From assembly GCA_026225055.1 (NCBI GenBank), contig JAMFSA010000155.1, forward strand, positions 1-39,288: a DNA stretch of 39,288 nucleotides, given 5' to 3'. Position 1 is the first letter of the stretch. Each line of letters starts with the position of its first letter. The notes under the pieces were generated by a model. That model was given only the letters and a program-made list of their open reading frames with translations, had not been told where the DNA came from and did no database searches. Position numbers and translations under genes: made by a program. The stretch is from Mucilaginibacter xinganensis (GTDB taxonomy: Bacteria; Bacteroidota; Bacteroidia; Sphingobacteriales; Sphingobacteriaceae). Of this stretch, positions 24,287 through 31,647 are shown in pieces.

Positions 24287-25165
24287 ATGAATAAGAAAGT
24301 ACTATGCTTTGGCGAAGTTTTATGGGATACTTTTGGCGATGAAAAAAAAGCCGGTGGCGCACCAATGAATGTTGCCGCTCATTTGGCCCAGCAAAAAGTT
24401 GATGTAGGTTTTGCCAGTAGGATAGGGTCAGATCAACCGGGTATTAAGCTTGCGGGAGTTTTAAAAAAGAGCGGTTTATTTTCTGAACTTATACAGGTAG
24501 ATGAATCACTGCCCACTTGCGAAGTTACTGTTCAGCTTGATGAAAACAACCAGGCTACCTACATTATACCTGAACCTGTTTCATGGGATAATATCCAAAC
24601 TACTGAAGCTTTGGTTGCGGGCGCTGTAAAAGCCTCTGCTATTGTATTCGGCAGTTTAGCCTGCCGTGAAAGTACAACACGCGATACCTTATTGAATTTG
24701 CTTGATGAAACAAAAGCCTTACGGATATTTGATGTAAACCTGCGTGCGCCGCATTATACGCTTTCAACTATTGAGAACCTGGCAGCCCGTGCCACAGTAG
24801 TTAAAATGAATGAGGAAGAGGCTAATCTGTTAATAGGCGGCAGTAACGGGCACTTGTTAGATAAGATAGCTGAATTTCGTGCAAAATATCATCCGCAAAC
24901 TATTTGTGTAACCCGTGGCGAAAATGGCGCTATAATATGGCACGACCATGAAGTTTATGAACATCCGGGCTTTAAAGTGAAGGTTGTGGATACAGTAGGA
25001 GCGGGTGATGCATTTTTGGCCACCTTTATTGCCGGTATTTTAGAGGAGCAACCTATGCAGCAGGTACTGGAAAACGCCTGCGCCATTGGCGCTTTTGTAA
25101 CCAGTAAACGAGGTGCTAACCCCGTTTATAACTGGGATGAAATTGATGCGATAAAACGCTCATAA
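24287..25165 (+). CDS. PfkB-family carbohydrate kinase, probable fructokinase
   Basis: A 292-aa cytosolic sugar kinase of the ribokinase/PfkB family. The N-terminal VLCFGEVLWDTFGDEKKAGG is fructokinase-like, the substrate-binding GGAPMNVAAHLA (PfkB signature 1) follows, and the ATP and catalytic region DTVGAGDAF (235-243) holds the catalytic base D241. It most likely phosphorylates fructose; other hexoses cannot be excluded. The ATG at 24287 starts the conserved KKVLCFGE strand. No sugar transporter or hydrolase is adjacent, so the pathway context is weak. It is followed by a 15-bp hairpin about 60 bp downstream. Confidence 0.88.
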   Translation: MNKKVLCFGEVLWDTFGDEKKAGGAPMNVAAHLAQQKVDVGFASRIGSDQPGIKLAGVLKKSGLFSELIQVDESLPTCEVTVQLDENNQATYIIPEPVSWDNIQTTEALVAGAVKASAIVFGSLACRESTTRDTLLNLLDETKALRIFDVNLRAPHYTLSTIENLAARATVVKMNEEEANLLIGGSNGHLLDKIAEFRAKYHPQTICVTRGENGAIIWHDHEVYEHPGFKVKVVDTVGAGDAFLATFIAGILEEQPMQQVLENACAIGAFVTSKRGANPVYNWDEIDAIKRS

Positions 25166-25475
25166 GTTTCATTAATTCTTCAATTTTAATTTTTAAGCAG
25201 ACGATTTTTTCGGAAAAGGTTATGCTTTTGCCTGATATTACTCTTTTAGGTTAATATCAGGCAAAATACTATTCCACAAAGCTCTTATTTGCTTTCTTTT
25301 TGTATTGTATTTATTGCCTTTTAATTTATAATAATTAAGTATTATTTCTTGATATGTACAAATATAAACCTTTGTGAATTTATTGCTTTTTAATGCATTA
25401 AAGCGCTCTTTTTTGTTGTTTGCACTCAACTTTATATAACCAAAAGCGTACAAATGGGTAACAAAATTAGTGGTT
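25166..25475. other. 310-bp intergenic region
   Basis: It contains the 15-bp stem hairpin at 25226-25266 and AT-rich DNA. A 105-aa frame on the minus strand (25238-25555) overlaps the zinc-ribbon gene antisense and is not supported. Confidence 0.4.
25226..25266. terminator. Hairpin with a 15-bp perfect stem after the PfkB kinase gene
   Basis: TTTTGCCTGATATTA (25226-25240) pairs perfectly with TAATATCAGGCAAAA (25252-25266) over an 11-nt loop. The arms end in T4 and A4, so some terminator activity is possible, but no long U-tract follows on either strand. Confidence 0.5.
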
Positions 25476-25682
25476 ATGGACCAAATAATAATGGACCGAA
25501 AAAAATGCAAAAAATGTGCACGGGGGAAACTGGATACCCGTGCCCGACGCAGCATTGTGGTTAAAGTTACTTTATTTTGGTTGCCTGTTAAAAGGTACAG
25601 GTGTGATAGTTGCCATAAAAAAACATATGTACTTGGGTCATCAATGGCACCGGTAAAGAGAGCTAACTTGCAAATACTTTAA
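25476..25682 (+). CDS. Small zinc-ribbon protein
   Basis: A 68-aa basic protein. Two CxxC knuckles, CKKC and CDSC, are separated by about 30 residues with VKVTLFWLPVKRYR between them, a pattern typical of a single zinc ribbon with a beta hairpin. The start is ATG 25476 or ATG 25491 (which begins MDRKKCKKC); the GTG at 25470 is less likely. It stands alone, with a strong terminator about 70 bp later, which supports it as a real transcribed gene. The function is unknown; such ribbons bind nucleic acids or proteins. Confidence 0.6.
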   Translation: MDQIIMDRKKCKKCARGKLDTRARRSIVVKVTLFWLPVKRYRCDSCHKKTYVLGSSMAPVKRANLQIL

Positions 25683-25754
25683 CCCATTACCCCTTCATCA
25701 TTTGGCAGGTTGTTGTGATCCTGTTAAAAGTAGAATGTTCTTAGTCCTTATTCC

Positions 25755-25796
25755 ATCATCCTGCCTGTTATAAAAACAGGTAGGATGATCTTTTTT
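25755..25796 (+). terminator. Rho-independent terminator of the zinc-ribbon gene
   Basis: ATCATCCTGCCTGTT (25755-25769) pairs with AACAGGTAGGATGAT (25775-25789) with one mismatch and a 5-nt loop, followed by CTTTTTT. Confidence 0.82.
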
Positions 25797-25944
25797 ATAG
25801 GGTCAGCTATTTTTATAAAAATTACAGCTTTAATTATGTTGATTAGGCCCTATTGTCATTGCTGCCTAACAATTCTCCTTAAAAAGCCATTGCGTAAAAC
25901 TTTTAATAAAAATTATCCGTTATTTTATATCAGAAAGGTACAAT

Positions 25945-27042
25945 ATGCGCGGTTTTGGATTTTCCAAGTTTAGCCCTAACGATATCCCGAAAGGTGGATT
26001 CGACGAATTACTGAAGTTATTTCTGGAGTTGCTTAATTATACATCGGGCGATGCTGGCGAAGCTTTGTCCTGGATGAATGAGCTTGACAAACAGTATAAC
26101 ATCACTAGTGATGAATATGGCATGGGCGATTTTATTGATGAGCTGAAGCAGAAAGGTTATTTGGATGAAGACAAGCAGAATGGCGAGTTCAGGATAACTG
26201 CTAAAGCAGAGCAGGGGATAAGAGAATCGGCGCTTGAAGAGATCTTCGGCAAGCTGAAGAAATCAGGCAAGGGCAATCACCGTTCGCCGCAATCGGGCCA
26301 GGGTGATGAGAAAAATGCCGAACGCCGTGAATATGAGTTTGGCGATAGCCTTGACCAGATAGATATGACCCAGTCTATACACAACGCCCAGGTAAATCAT
26401 GGTATAGGCGATTTTATGATGACCGAGCGCGACCTGGAAGTAGAGGAAATGGACTATAAAACCCTTACCTCAACTGTGCTGATGATAGACATATCGCACT
26501 CCATGATACTTTATGGCGAGGATAGGATCACTCCGGCAAAAAAGGTCGCTATGGCTTTAGCTGAACTTATCCGTACTAAATATCCCAAAGATACACTGGA
26601 TATAGTGGTTTTTGGTAATGATGCATGGCCCATAACGTTAAAGGACCTGCCTTATTTACAAGTTGGCCCTTATCATACCAATACTTATGCCGGGCTTGAG
26701 CTGGCTACCGACCTGCTGCGCAGGCGAAAAACCCATAACAAGCAAATATTTATGATTACCGATGGCAAGCCTACCTGCTTAAAAGAGGGAAATAAATATT
26801 ACAAGAACAGTATAGGGCTTGATAGGAAGGTGGTTAATAAAACCCTGAACATGGCTGCCCAGTGTAAACGCTTAAAGATCCCTATCACCACATTTATGAT
26901 AGCTAAAGACCCTTACCTGCAGCAATTTGTACGTAAATTTACGGAAACAAACGGCGGTAAGGCGTTCTACAGTTCATTGAATAATCTTGGCGAATACATT
27001 TTTGAGGATTATGCCAAGAATAGAAGAAAGACAGTTCGTTAA
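25945..27042 (+). CDS. VWA domain protein paired with a MoxR-like ATPase
   Basis: A 365-aa cytosolic protein. Residues 1-170 are charged and mostly helical with a Gly/Ser/Gln-rich hinge (about 105-122). The VWA domain (about 173-350) has a full metal site: D182, S184, S186 (IDISHS), a Thr near 245-247 and D273 (ITDG). MoxR AAA/VWA pairs act as chaperone-like systems that load metals or assemble complexes; the partner AAA gene follows 109 bp later. The ATG sits after an AT-rich region without a Shine-Dalgarno sequence. The target is unknown. No methanol dehydrogenase or chelatase gene is near, so a magnesium chelatase label would be misleading. Confidence 0.85.
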   Translation: MRGFGFSKFSPNDIPKGGFDELLKLFLELLNYTSGDAGEALSWMNELDKQYNITSDEYGMGDFIDELKQKGYLDEDKQNGEFRITAKAEQGIRESALEEIFGKLKKSGKGNHRSPQSGQGDEKNAERREYEFGDSLDQIDMTQSIHNAQVNHGIGDFMMTERDLEVEEMDYKTLTSTVLMIDISHSMILYGEDRITPAKKVAMALAELIRTKYPKDTLDIVVFGNDAWPITLKDLPYLQVGPYHTNTYAGLELATDLLRRRKTHNKQIFMITDGKPTCLKEGNKYYKNSIGLDRKVVNKTLNMAAQCKRLKIPITTFMIAKDPYLQQFVRKFTETNGGKAFYSSLNNLGEYIFEDYAKNRRKTVR

Positions 27043-27151
27043 TTGAGTCTGAAAGCCCTGCAGGCAGGATATATTACATTAAACAAACGCTACACTATAA
27101 AAACTCTTCCGGACTTTCGGTCTTCCCCGAGTTTCGGACTAAAAAGAAACA

Positions 27152-28654
27152 ATGAATAAATTAGAAATAAAAACCTTAGGCCAGTTAAAGCAAACTGATT
27201 ATGTAAGCCGATCGGTTAAAGATGAATTAAGGGCTAACCTTATAACACAATTACAAAAAAAAGAAGGTGGTTTTGAGGGTATCATCGGTTTTGAGGATAC
27301 GGTAATACCTGACCTGCAAACTGCCATACTATCACGCCATAATATACTTTTACTGGGTTTACGCGGCCAGGCTAAAACACGTATTGCCCGCTTGCTGGTA
27401 AATTTACTGGACGAATACGTGCCATATATTGAAGGATCGGAATTGTTTGATGATCCATTGGCGCCTATCTCATGGTTTGGGCATCATGAAGTACTTGCCA
27501 AAGGCGATAACACGCCAATTGCATGGCTGCATCGTTCTGATCGGTATACCGAAAAATTAGCTACACCAGATGTTACCGTTGCCGACTTAATTGGCGATGT
27601 TGACCCGATTAAAGCTGCTACCATGAAGTTAACCTACTCTGATGAGCGTGTAATACACTTTGGTTTGATACCACGCGCGCACAGGGGTATATTTGTAATA
27701 AACGAGTTGCCCGATCTGCAGGCACGTATCCAGGTGTCGTTGTTTAATATTTTGCAGGAAAGGGATATCCAGATCCGTGGGTTTAAACTACGTTTACCGC
27801 TCGATCTGCAATTTGTATTTACCGCTAACCCCGAAGATTATACCAACCGTGGTTCAATAGTAACACCGCTGAAAGATAGGATAGAGAGCCAGATATTAAC
27901 GCATTACCCGCGTACAGTTGAAATATCGCGTAAGATAACCCAGCAGGAAGCTTCATTAAGCCCAGAGCAAAAGGTAGCTGTTGAGGCTGATGGCTTGGTT
28001 AAGAACATGATAGAGCAAATTGCTTTTGAGGCGCGTAACTCGGAGTATATCGACAAAAAATCAGGCGTATCTGCCCGTTTAACCATATCTGCTTATGAAA
28101 ACCTGATCAGTAATGCCGAGCGCCGCATGATCATTAATCATGAAGCTACTACTTTTGTACGTATATGCGACTTTTTAGGCGTTATACCGGCAATTACCGG
28201 TAAAATTGAGCTGGTGTATGAAGGCGAACTCGAAGGCCCGGCAAAAGTGGCTAATATGCTTATAGGCAAAGCCGTTAAAACAATGCTGCTGCAATTTTTC
28301 CCCGACCCGGAAAAAGCCAAAAAATCAAAGGCACCAAACCCTTACACAGAAGTTATCAATTGGTTCAGTAATGGCAATAACTTGTCATTAGTGGATGATT
28401 TGCCGTTGGCGGAATATAAAAAAGCCCTTAACGGAGTAACCGGGTTAAAGGACCTGGTTAAGAAATTCCATCCGCGCCTGAGCGAAAACCAGCAGCTGTT
28501 GCTAATGGAGTTTGTATTGCACGGCCTTGCCGAGTTTTCACAACTGAGCAAAGGTTTCCTTGATAATGGTTTCGCGTTTTCAGATATGTTCAACAGCCTG
28601 TTCAACCTTGAACCGGATGAGGACGATCTGGATATCGACGACGACCGTTATTAA
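27152..28654 (+). CDS. MoxR/RavA-like AAA+ ATPase (magnesium chelatase-like)
   Basis: A 500-aa AAA+ protein. Walker A reads GLRGQAKT (69-76) with K75. The Walker B segment is IFVINELPDL with N184-E185 in place of D-E, and sensor 1 is TANPEDYTNRG (N226). VTPLKDRIESQI (237-248) holds the likely arginine finger. The C-terminal 150 residues are helical and end in the acidic tail EPDEDDLDIDDDRY. The RGQAKTR and NELPDL forms seem, from memory, to be normal for this subfamily across phyla. It works with the VWA protein upstream. A dispersed repeat begins 6 bp after the stop codon. Confidence 0.87.
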   Translation: MNKLEIKTLGQLKQTDYVSRSVKDELRANLITQLQKKEGGFEGIIGFEDTVIPDLQTAILSRHNILLLGLRGQAKTRIARLLVNLLDEYVPYIEGSELFDDPLAPISWFGHHEVLAKGDNTPIAWLHRSDRYTEKLATPDVTVADLIGDVDPIKAATMKLTYSDERVIHFGLIPRAHRGIFVINELPDLQARIQVSLFNILQERDIQIRGFKLRLPLDLQFVFTANPEDYTNRGSIVTPLKDRIESQILTHYPRTVEISRKITQQEASLSPEQKVAVEADGLVKNMIEQIAFEARNSEYIDKKSGVSARLTISAYENLISNAERRMIINHEATTFVRICDFLGVIPAITGKIELVYEGELEGPAKVANMLIGKAVKTMLLQFFPDPEKAKKSKAPNPYTEVINWFSNGNNLSLVDDLPLAEYKKALNGVTGLKDLVKKFHPRLSENQQLLLMEFVLHGLAEFSQLSKGFLDNGFAFSDMFNSLFNLEPDEDDLDIDDDRY

Positions 28655-28660
28655 ACCCAT

Positions 28661-28755
28661 TGTCATTTCGAACGAGGTACGATAGAGAAATCTTCTGCGC
28701 TAAACATTGCCGTTATGCCAAGCGCAAAAGATTTCTCCCCATGATCGAAATGACA
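28661..28755. repeat. Palindromic repeat, TGTCATTTCGA type (95 bp)
   Basis: The terminal inverted repeats are TGTCATTTCGA and TCGAAATGACA. An inner pair, GAGAAATCTTCTGCGC (28685-28700) and GCGCAAAAGATTTCTC (28722-28737), has one mismatch and a 21-nt loop. It lies between the AAA gene and the UbiA-like gene. This is the typical form of a dispersed repeat in Bacteroidota, related in design, but not in sequence, to the element at 1107-1195. Confidence 0.82.
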
Positions 28756-28858
28756 ATCTTTTTTATTCAGGTTGGAATATTGCGGGAGATTCCGATATTT
28801 GATTAATAGTCGCGCCCGGTTATTAAATTAATATTGCGGCTGATCATGTCAACCACTG

Positions 28859-29734
28859 ATGAGGAAAATATTACAATCTGCTTTTGATTTTATACTCTTC
28901 AGCAATGTTTTTATGTCGTTGTGCGCCGTTGCACAGGGGCTGGTCACCTTTCTTCTTATCGGCTCAAAGCCTGTATATTCTGTTTTAGGGCTGTTGTTTG
29001 TATCAACATTGGGCATATATAATTTCTGCATACTTATCAGTAAGCCCGAACGTCCGCAGGATTCTATATATCGCCGCGAACGCTGGTTTTTTGCCCATTA
29101 CAGGTTAATGGTTACCATTACCATAGTATCCATATTAGCCTTAATGCCACTGTTTATTTTAATCTCGACAGAATCACAGATACTGCTTATTTTCCTTGGT
29201 ATCATATCATTTGCATACGGCTTGCCACTCTTTTCTTTGGGCGATAAAAAATTTGGTTTACGTAATATCCCCGGCTTAAAACAATTTCTGATCACCTTGG
29301 TGTGGACAATGAGCTCCGTATTACTACCATTACTTGAAGCGCAACACCTGCATTTGGGTACGGTATCAATGCGTGATACCACTATACTCATTGCCAAGCG
29401 GTTTCTATTCATAGGGGCGCTCACTGTTCCGTTTGATATTCGTGATCTGTTTCAGGACAAGCAATTGGGGCTTAAAACAGTGCCGGTAGTTTTCGGGGAA
29501 AAGAAAGCTTATCTATTTTGCCAGGTGCTACTGGCAGGTTATATTGTACTGCTGTTCCTGTTCAGGAATAATGGTTTTAATAGTGATTTTTTTGCGCTAA
29601 CCATAACCGCGATTTTAGCCGGATGGCTTATCTTTAAATCAACCTGGGAAAAGAACGAGTATTATTACTTCTTTTTTGTTGATGGGATATTAATGCTGCA
29701 ATACCTCCTTTTACTGGCATTCAGAGCCATATAA
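28859..29734 (+). CDS. UbiA-like prenyltransferase family membrane protein
   Basis: A 291-aa inner-membrane protein with about eight hydrophobic segments. The second Asp-rich motif of UbiA enzymes is present near residues 192-203 (FDIRDLFQDKQLG, then LKTVPVVFGEKKA). The usual first motif, NDxxDxxxD, is missing; at that place the sequence is GIYNFCILISKPERPQD. It may therefore use another metal-binding arrangement or have lost activity. It lies 9 bp upstream of a methyltransferase gene and is probably co-transcribed with it, as in lipid or quinone modification pairs. Substrate unknown. The TGATG overlap at the start suggests the ATG at 28859. Confidence 0.75.
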   Translation: MRKILQSAFDFILFSNVFMSLCAVAQGLVTFLLIGSKPVYSVLGLLFVSTLGIYNFCILISKPERPQDSIYRRERWFFAHYRLMVTITIVSILALMPLFILISTESQILLIFLGIISFAYGLPLFSLGDKKFGLRNIPGLKQFLITLVWTMSSVLLPLLEAQHLHLGTVSMRDTTILIAKRFLFIGALTVPFDIRDLFQDKQLGLKTVPVVFGEKKAYLFCQVLLAGYIVLLFLFRNNGFNSDFFALTITAILAGWLIFKSTWEKNEYYYFFFVDGILMLQYLLLLAFRAI

Positions 29735-29743
29735 CAAATATTT

Positions 29744-30361
29744 ATGGCAGCCAATTACAACAATTCAGCCTGGTTTTATGACAGGCTTTCACGTGTTGTT
29801 TATGGCAAAGCGCTGGTAAACGCGCAGGTTTATTTGCTAAAGCAGGTGCCTGCAAATAGTAAAGTGTTGATAGTGGGAGGGGGTACAGGGTGGATATTGG
29901 AGGAATTAAGTATGATCCATTCATCAGGCTTACATATCACTTATGTTGAGATAGCCGAACATATGATGGCGCTATCTAAAAAAAGAAATATAACTGATAA
30001 TAAAGTAACTTTTATTAATGACGCGGTAGAGAACGTAGCCCTACCTGCTGATTTTGATGTAGTGATCACACCGTTCTTGTTCGACAATTTTACGGAACAA
30101 ACGCTTGGAAAGGTATTCACTCATATCCAATCCTTGCTAAAAAAGGATGGTTTATGGTTAAACACAGATTTTCAGCTTACCGGTAAATGGTGGCAGCAAG
30201 TATTATTAAAAACTATGTTCCTGTTTTTTAAAATTTTGTGTGGGATAGAAGCCTCCAAGCTCCCGGCTATTGAAAAGCGCTTTGCGGAAGCAGGTTATCA
30301 GGTGGTGGATAGGAAAACTTTTTTTGGCGATTTTATAGTATCGGAAGCCTATAAAAAGTAG
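29744..30361 (+). CDS. Class I SAM-dependent methyltransferase
   Basis: A 205-aa Rossmann-fold methyltransferase. Motif I is VLIVGGGTGW (41-50), the acidic ribose-binding loop is YVEIAEHM (about 71-78), and VVITPFLFDNF (about 106-116) is the post-II region. The C-terminus, AEAGYQVVDRKTFFGDFIVSEAYKK, is standard for the fold. With the UbiA-like membrane protein 9 bp upstream it may methylate a prenylated or lipid product; this is inferred from adjacency. The stop codon lies inside a palindromic repeat that continues downstream. Confidence 0.85.
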   Translation: MAANYNNSAWFYDRLSRVVYGKALVNAQVYLLKQVPANSKVLIVGGGTGWILEELSMIHSSGLHITYVEIAEHMMALSKKRNITDNKVTFINDAVENVALPADFDVVITPFLFDNFTEQTLGKVFTHIQSLLKKDGLWLNTDFQLTGKWWQQVLLKTMFLFFKILCGIEASKLPAIEKRFAEAGYQVVDRKTFFGDFIVSEAYKK

Positions 30362-30427
30362 AGACGCAATACTTTGCGTCTCTACTTAATGTTACCTCCC
30401 TGAGACGCAAAGTATTGCGTCTCTACA
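30358..30427. repeat. Two inverted hairpin units between convergent genes
   Basis: The first unit (30358-30385) is a perfect stem, GTAGAGACGCAA with TTGCGTCTCTAC, around TACT. The second (30401-30427) is its reverse complement. Together they make a large cruciform between the methyltransferase and manA genes. It includes the methyltransferase stop codon and probably works as a two-way transcription end as well as being a dispersed repeat. Confidence 0.85.
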
Positions 30428-30439
30428 ATATCTTTTATA

Positions 30440-31420
30440 TTACTCAATATAACTTTCCAATATCTTAAAGCCCCTTTCGCTGTAAAGCTCAACATGGTGA
30501 ATCACCTTTGGTAATAAGATACACTCACCCATTTTAACCGGGTAAGTTTCGCCATTGTACTTGATCTCATAAGCGCCTTCCAAGCATACGTGTATCACAA
30601 ATGAATCAAGTGATGAATAATCTTTTATAGTGCTCTCATTATAATCAAGCAGGTTGGTTGTAAAGTATGGGCAGCTTACCAGGTGTACAGTTTCGTCTTT
30701 TGCAGGCGTGTATTTTGTTTTGTATTCCGGGTAATGTTTGTAGTCGATAGCTGCAAGTGCTTCTTCGGTATGCAGTTCGCGTTTGTTGCCTTTGTCATCA
30801 ACCCGGTCGAAATCATAAATACGATAGGTAATATCCGACGTTTGCTGTATTTCAGCGATTAATAAACCCTTGCCTATGGTATGCACACGGCCCGCAGGTA
30901 AAAAGAAAACGTCGCCTGCTTTTACATCTTCTTTATTCAACACATCGGTTAAATGGCCGCTGTTAAATTTCTCCAGGTATTCAGCCTGTGTAAGCTCTTT
31001 GTTAAAACCGGCTATTAATGTTGAACCTGGGTCAGCCTCAATTACATACCACATTTCGGTTTTGCCGAATGAGTTATGGCGTTCTTTAGCCAGTTTATCA
31101 TCAGGGTGAACTTGGATAGACAAATCCTCATTGGCATCAATAAATTTTACCAGCAGCGGGAAAATGTTACCGAAATGATCGTAAACTTTTTTGCCTACCA
31201 GTTCATCTTTATATTGCTCCAGCAGATCAGCCAGCGATTCGCCTGTTAAGCTGCCATTTTCAACAACAGATACATCAGATTTAACGCCCGATATTTCCCA
31301 GGTTTCACCGCAATTGGGCAGATCGCCAAAATCTTTATGTAAATAGGTATTGATCTTTTGGCCGCCCCAGATCTTATCTTTATAAATGGTCTTGAATTTT
31401 AATGGATATAATGTTGACAT
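30440..31420 (-). CDS. manA: Mannose-6-phosphate isomerase, class I
   Basis: A 326-aa cytosolic zinc enzyme that interconverts mannose 6-phosphate and fructose 6-phosphate, linking central metabolism to GDP-mannose for polysaccharides. The short bacterial class I form is clear: YPLKFKTIYKDKIWGG at the start, WEISGVKSDVS (about 41-51), zinc ligands Q103 and H105 (IQVHPDD), E122 and H180 (AGRVHTIG), and the cupin-like C-terminal half. Upstream is TATTTTTG at 31459-31466, a fitting -7 box giving a leader of about 35 nt. It ends 12 bp from the paired hairpin element. Confidence 0.93.
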   Translation of the reverse strand: MSTLYPLKFKTIYKDKIWGGQKINTYLHKDFGDLPNCGETWEISGVKSDVSVVENGSLTGESLADLLEQYKDELVGKKVYDHFGNIFPLLVKFIDANEDLSIQVHPDDKLAKERHNSFGKTEMWYVIEADPGSTLIAGFNKELTQAEYLEKFNSGHLTDVLNKEDVKAGDVFFLPAGRVHTIGKGLLIAEIQQTSDITYRIYDFDRVDDKGNKRELHTEEALAAIDYKHYPEYKTKYTPAKDETVHLVSCPYFTTNLLDYNESTIKDYSSLDSFVIHVCLEGAYEIKYNGETYPVKMGECILLPKVIHHVELYSERGFKILESYIE

Positions 31421-31458
31421 GGTATGAATGTATTATAAATGTTGTTGATATAGCGTTT

Positions 31459-31466
31459 CAAAAATA
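31459..31466 (-). promoter_or_regulatory. Possible -7 element of manA
   Basis: TATTTTTG on the minus strand fits TAnnTTTG. A TTTA lies about 21 bp upstream in place of the TTTG box. It lies 38 bp before the start codon. Confidence 0.35.
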
Positions 31467-31507
31467 GCTAAATCTGTTTATTAGATATAAATTATTTTAG
31501 GATCAAC

Positions 31508-31540
31508 AAAAAAGTCCACATAGTAGCTATGCGGACTTTT
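31508..31540 (-). terminator. Rho-independent terminator of icd
   Basis: On the minus strand: AAAAGTCCGCATAG, a short loop, then CTATGTGGACTTTTTT. The single non-Watson-Crick position is a G-U pair on the minus strand but an A-C mismatch on the plus strand, so the hairpin serves minus-strand transcripts, that is icd. Confidence 0.82.
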
Positions 31541-31548
31541 CTTTATTA

Positions 31549-31636
31549 ATGTCATTGCGAGCGATAGCGCGGCAACCTCGTCGCTTGCATATTGAACGCG
31601 ACGAGGTTGCTTCGTCGTTCCTCCTCGCAATGACAT
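31549..31636. repeat. Dispersed palindromic repeat, copy B (88 bp)
   Basis: It has perfect 13-bp ends (ATGTCATTGCGAG at 31549-31561 and its complement at 31624-31636) and a perfect inner pair, GCAACCTCGTCGC (31572-31584) and GCGACGAGGTTGC (31598-31610), around the loop TTGCATATTGAAC. Compared with copy A at 1107-1195, the outer parts are reversed while the loop keeps its direction. It lies just after the icd stop codon and before the icd terminator. Confidence 0.88.
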
Positions 31637-31647
31637 CATAGCTCGGC

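Noticed and set aside
25238..25555. 105-aa minus-strand frame
   Set aside because: It overlaps the zinc-ribbon gene in antisense, ends inside a hairpin, and has no domain or sensible start context; its Lys/Asn-rich content reflects AT-rich DNA.
25945..27042. Magnesium chelatase subunit D annotation
   Set aside because: No porphyrin-chelatase signature or chlorophyll gene is near; a VWA domain with a MoxR-like partner is all that can be supported.
27152..28654. Walker B Asn-Glu and Walker A Gln-Ala-Lys-Thr in the AAA protein as signs of a dead ATPase
   Set aside because: The RGQAKTR and NELPDL forms appear, as far as I remember, to be normal for this MoxR-like subfamily, so they are not a local defect.
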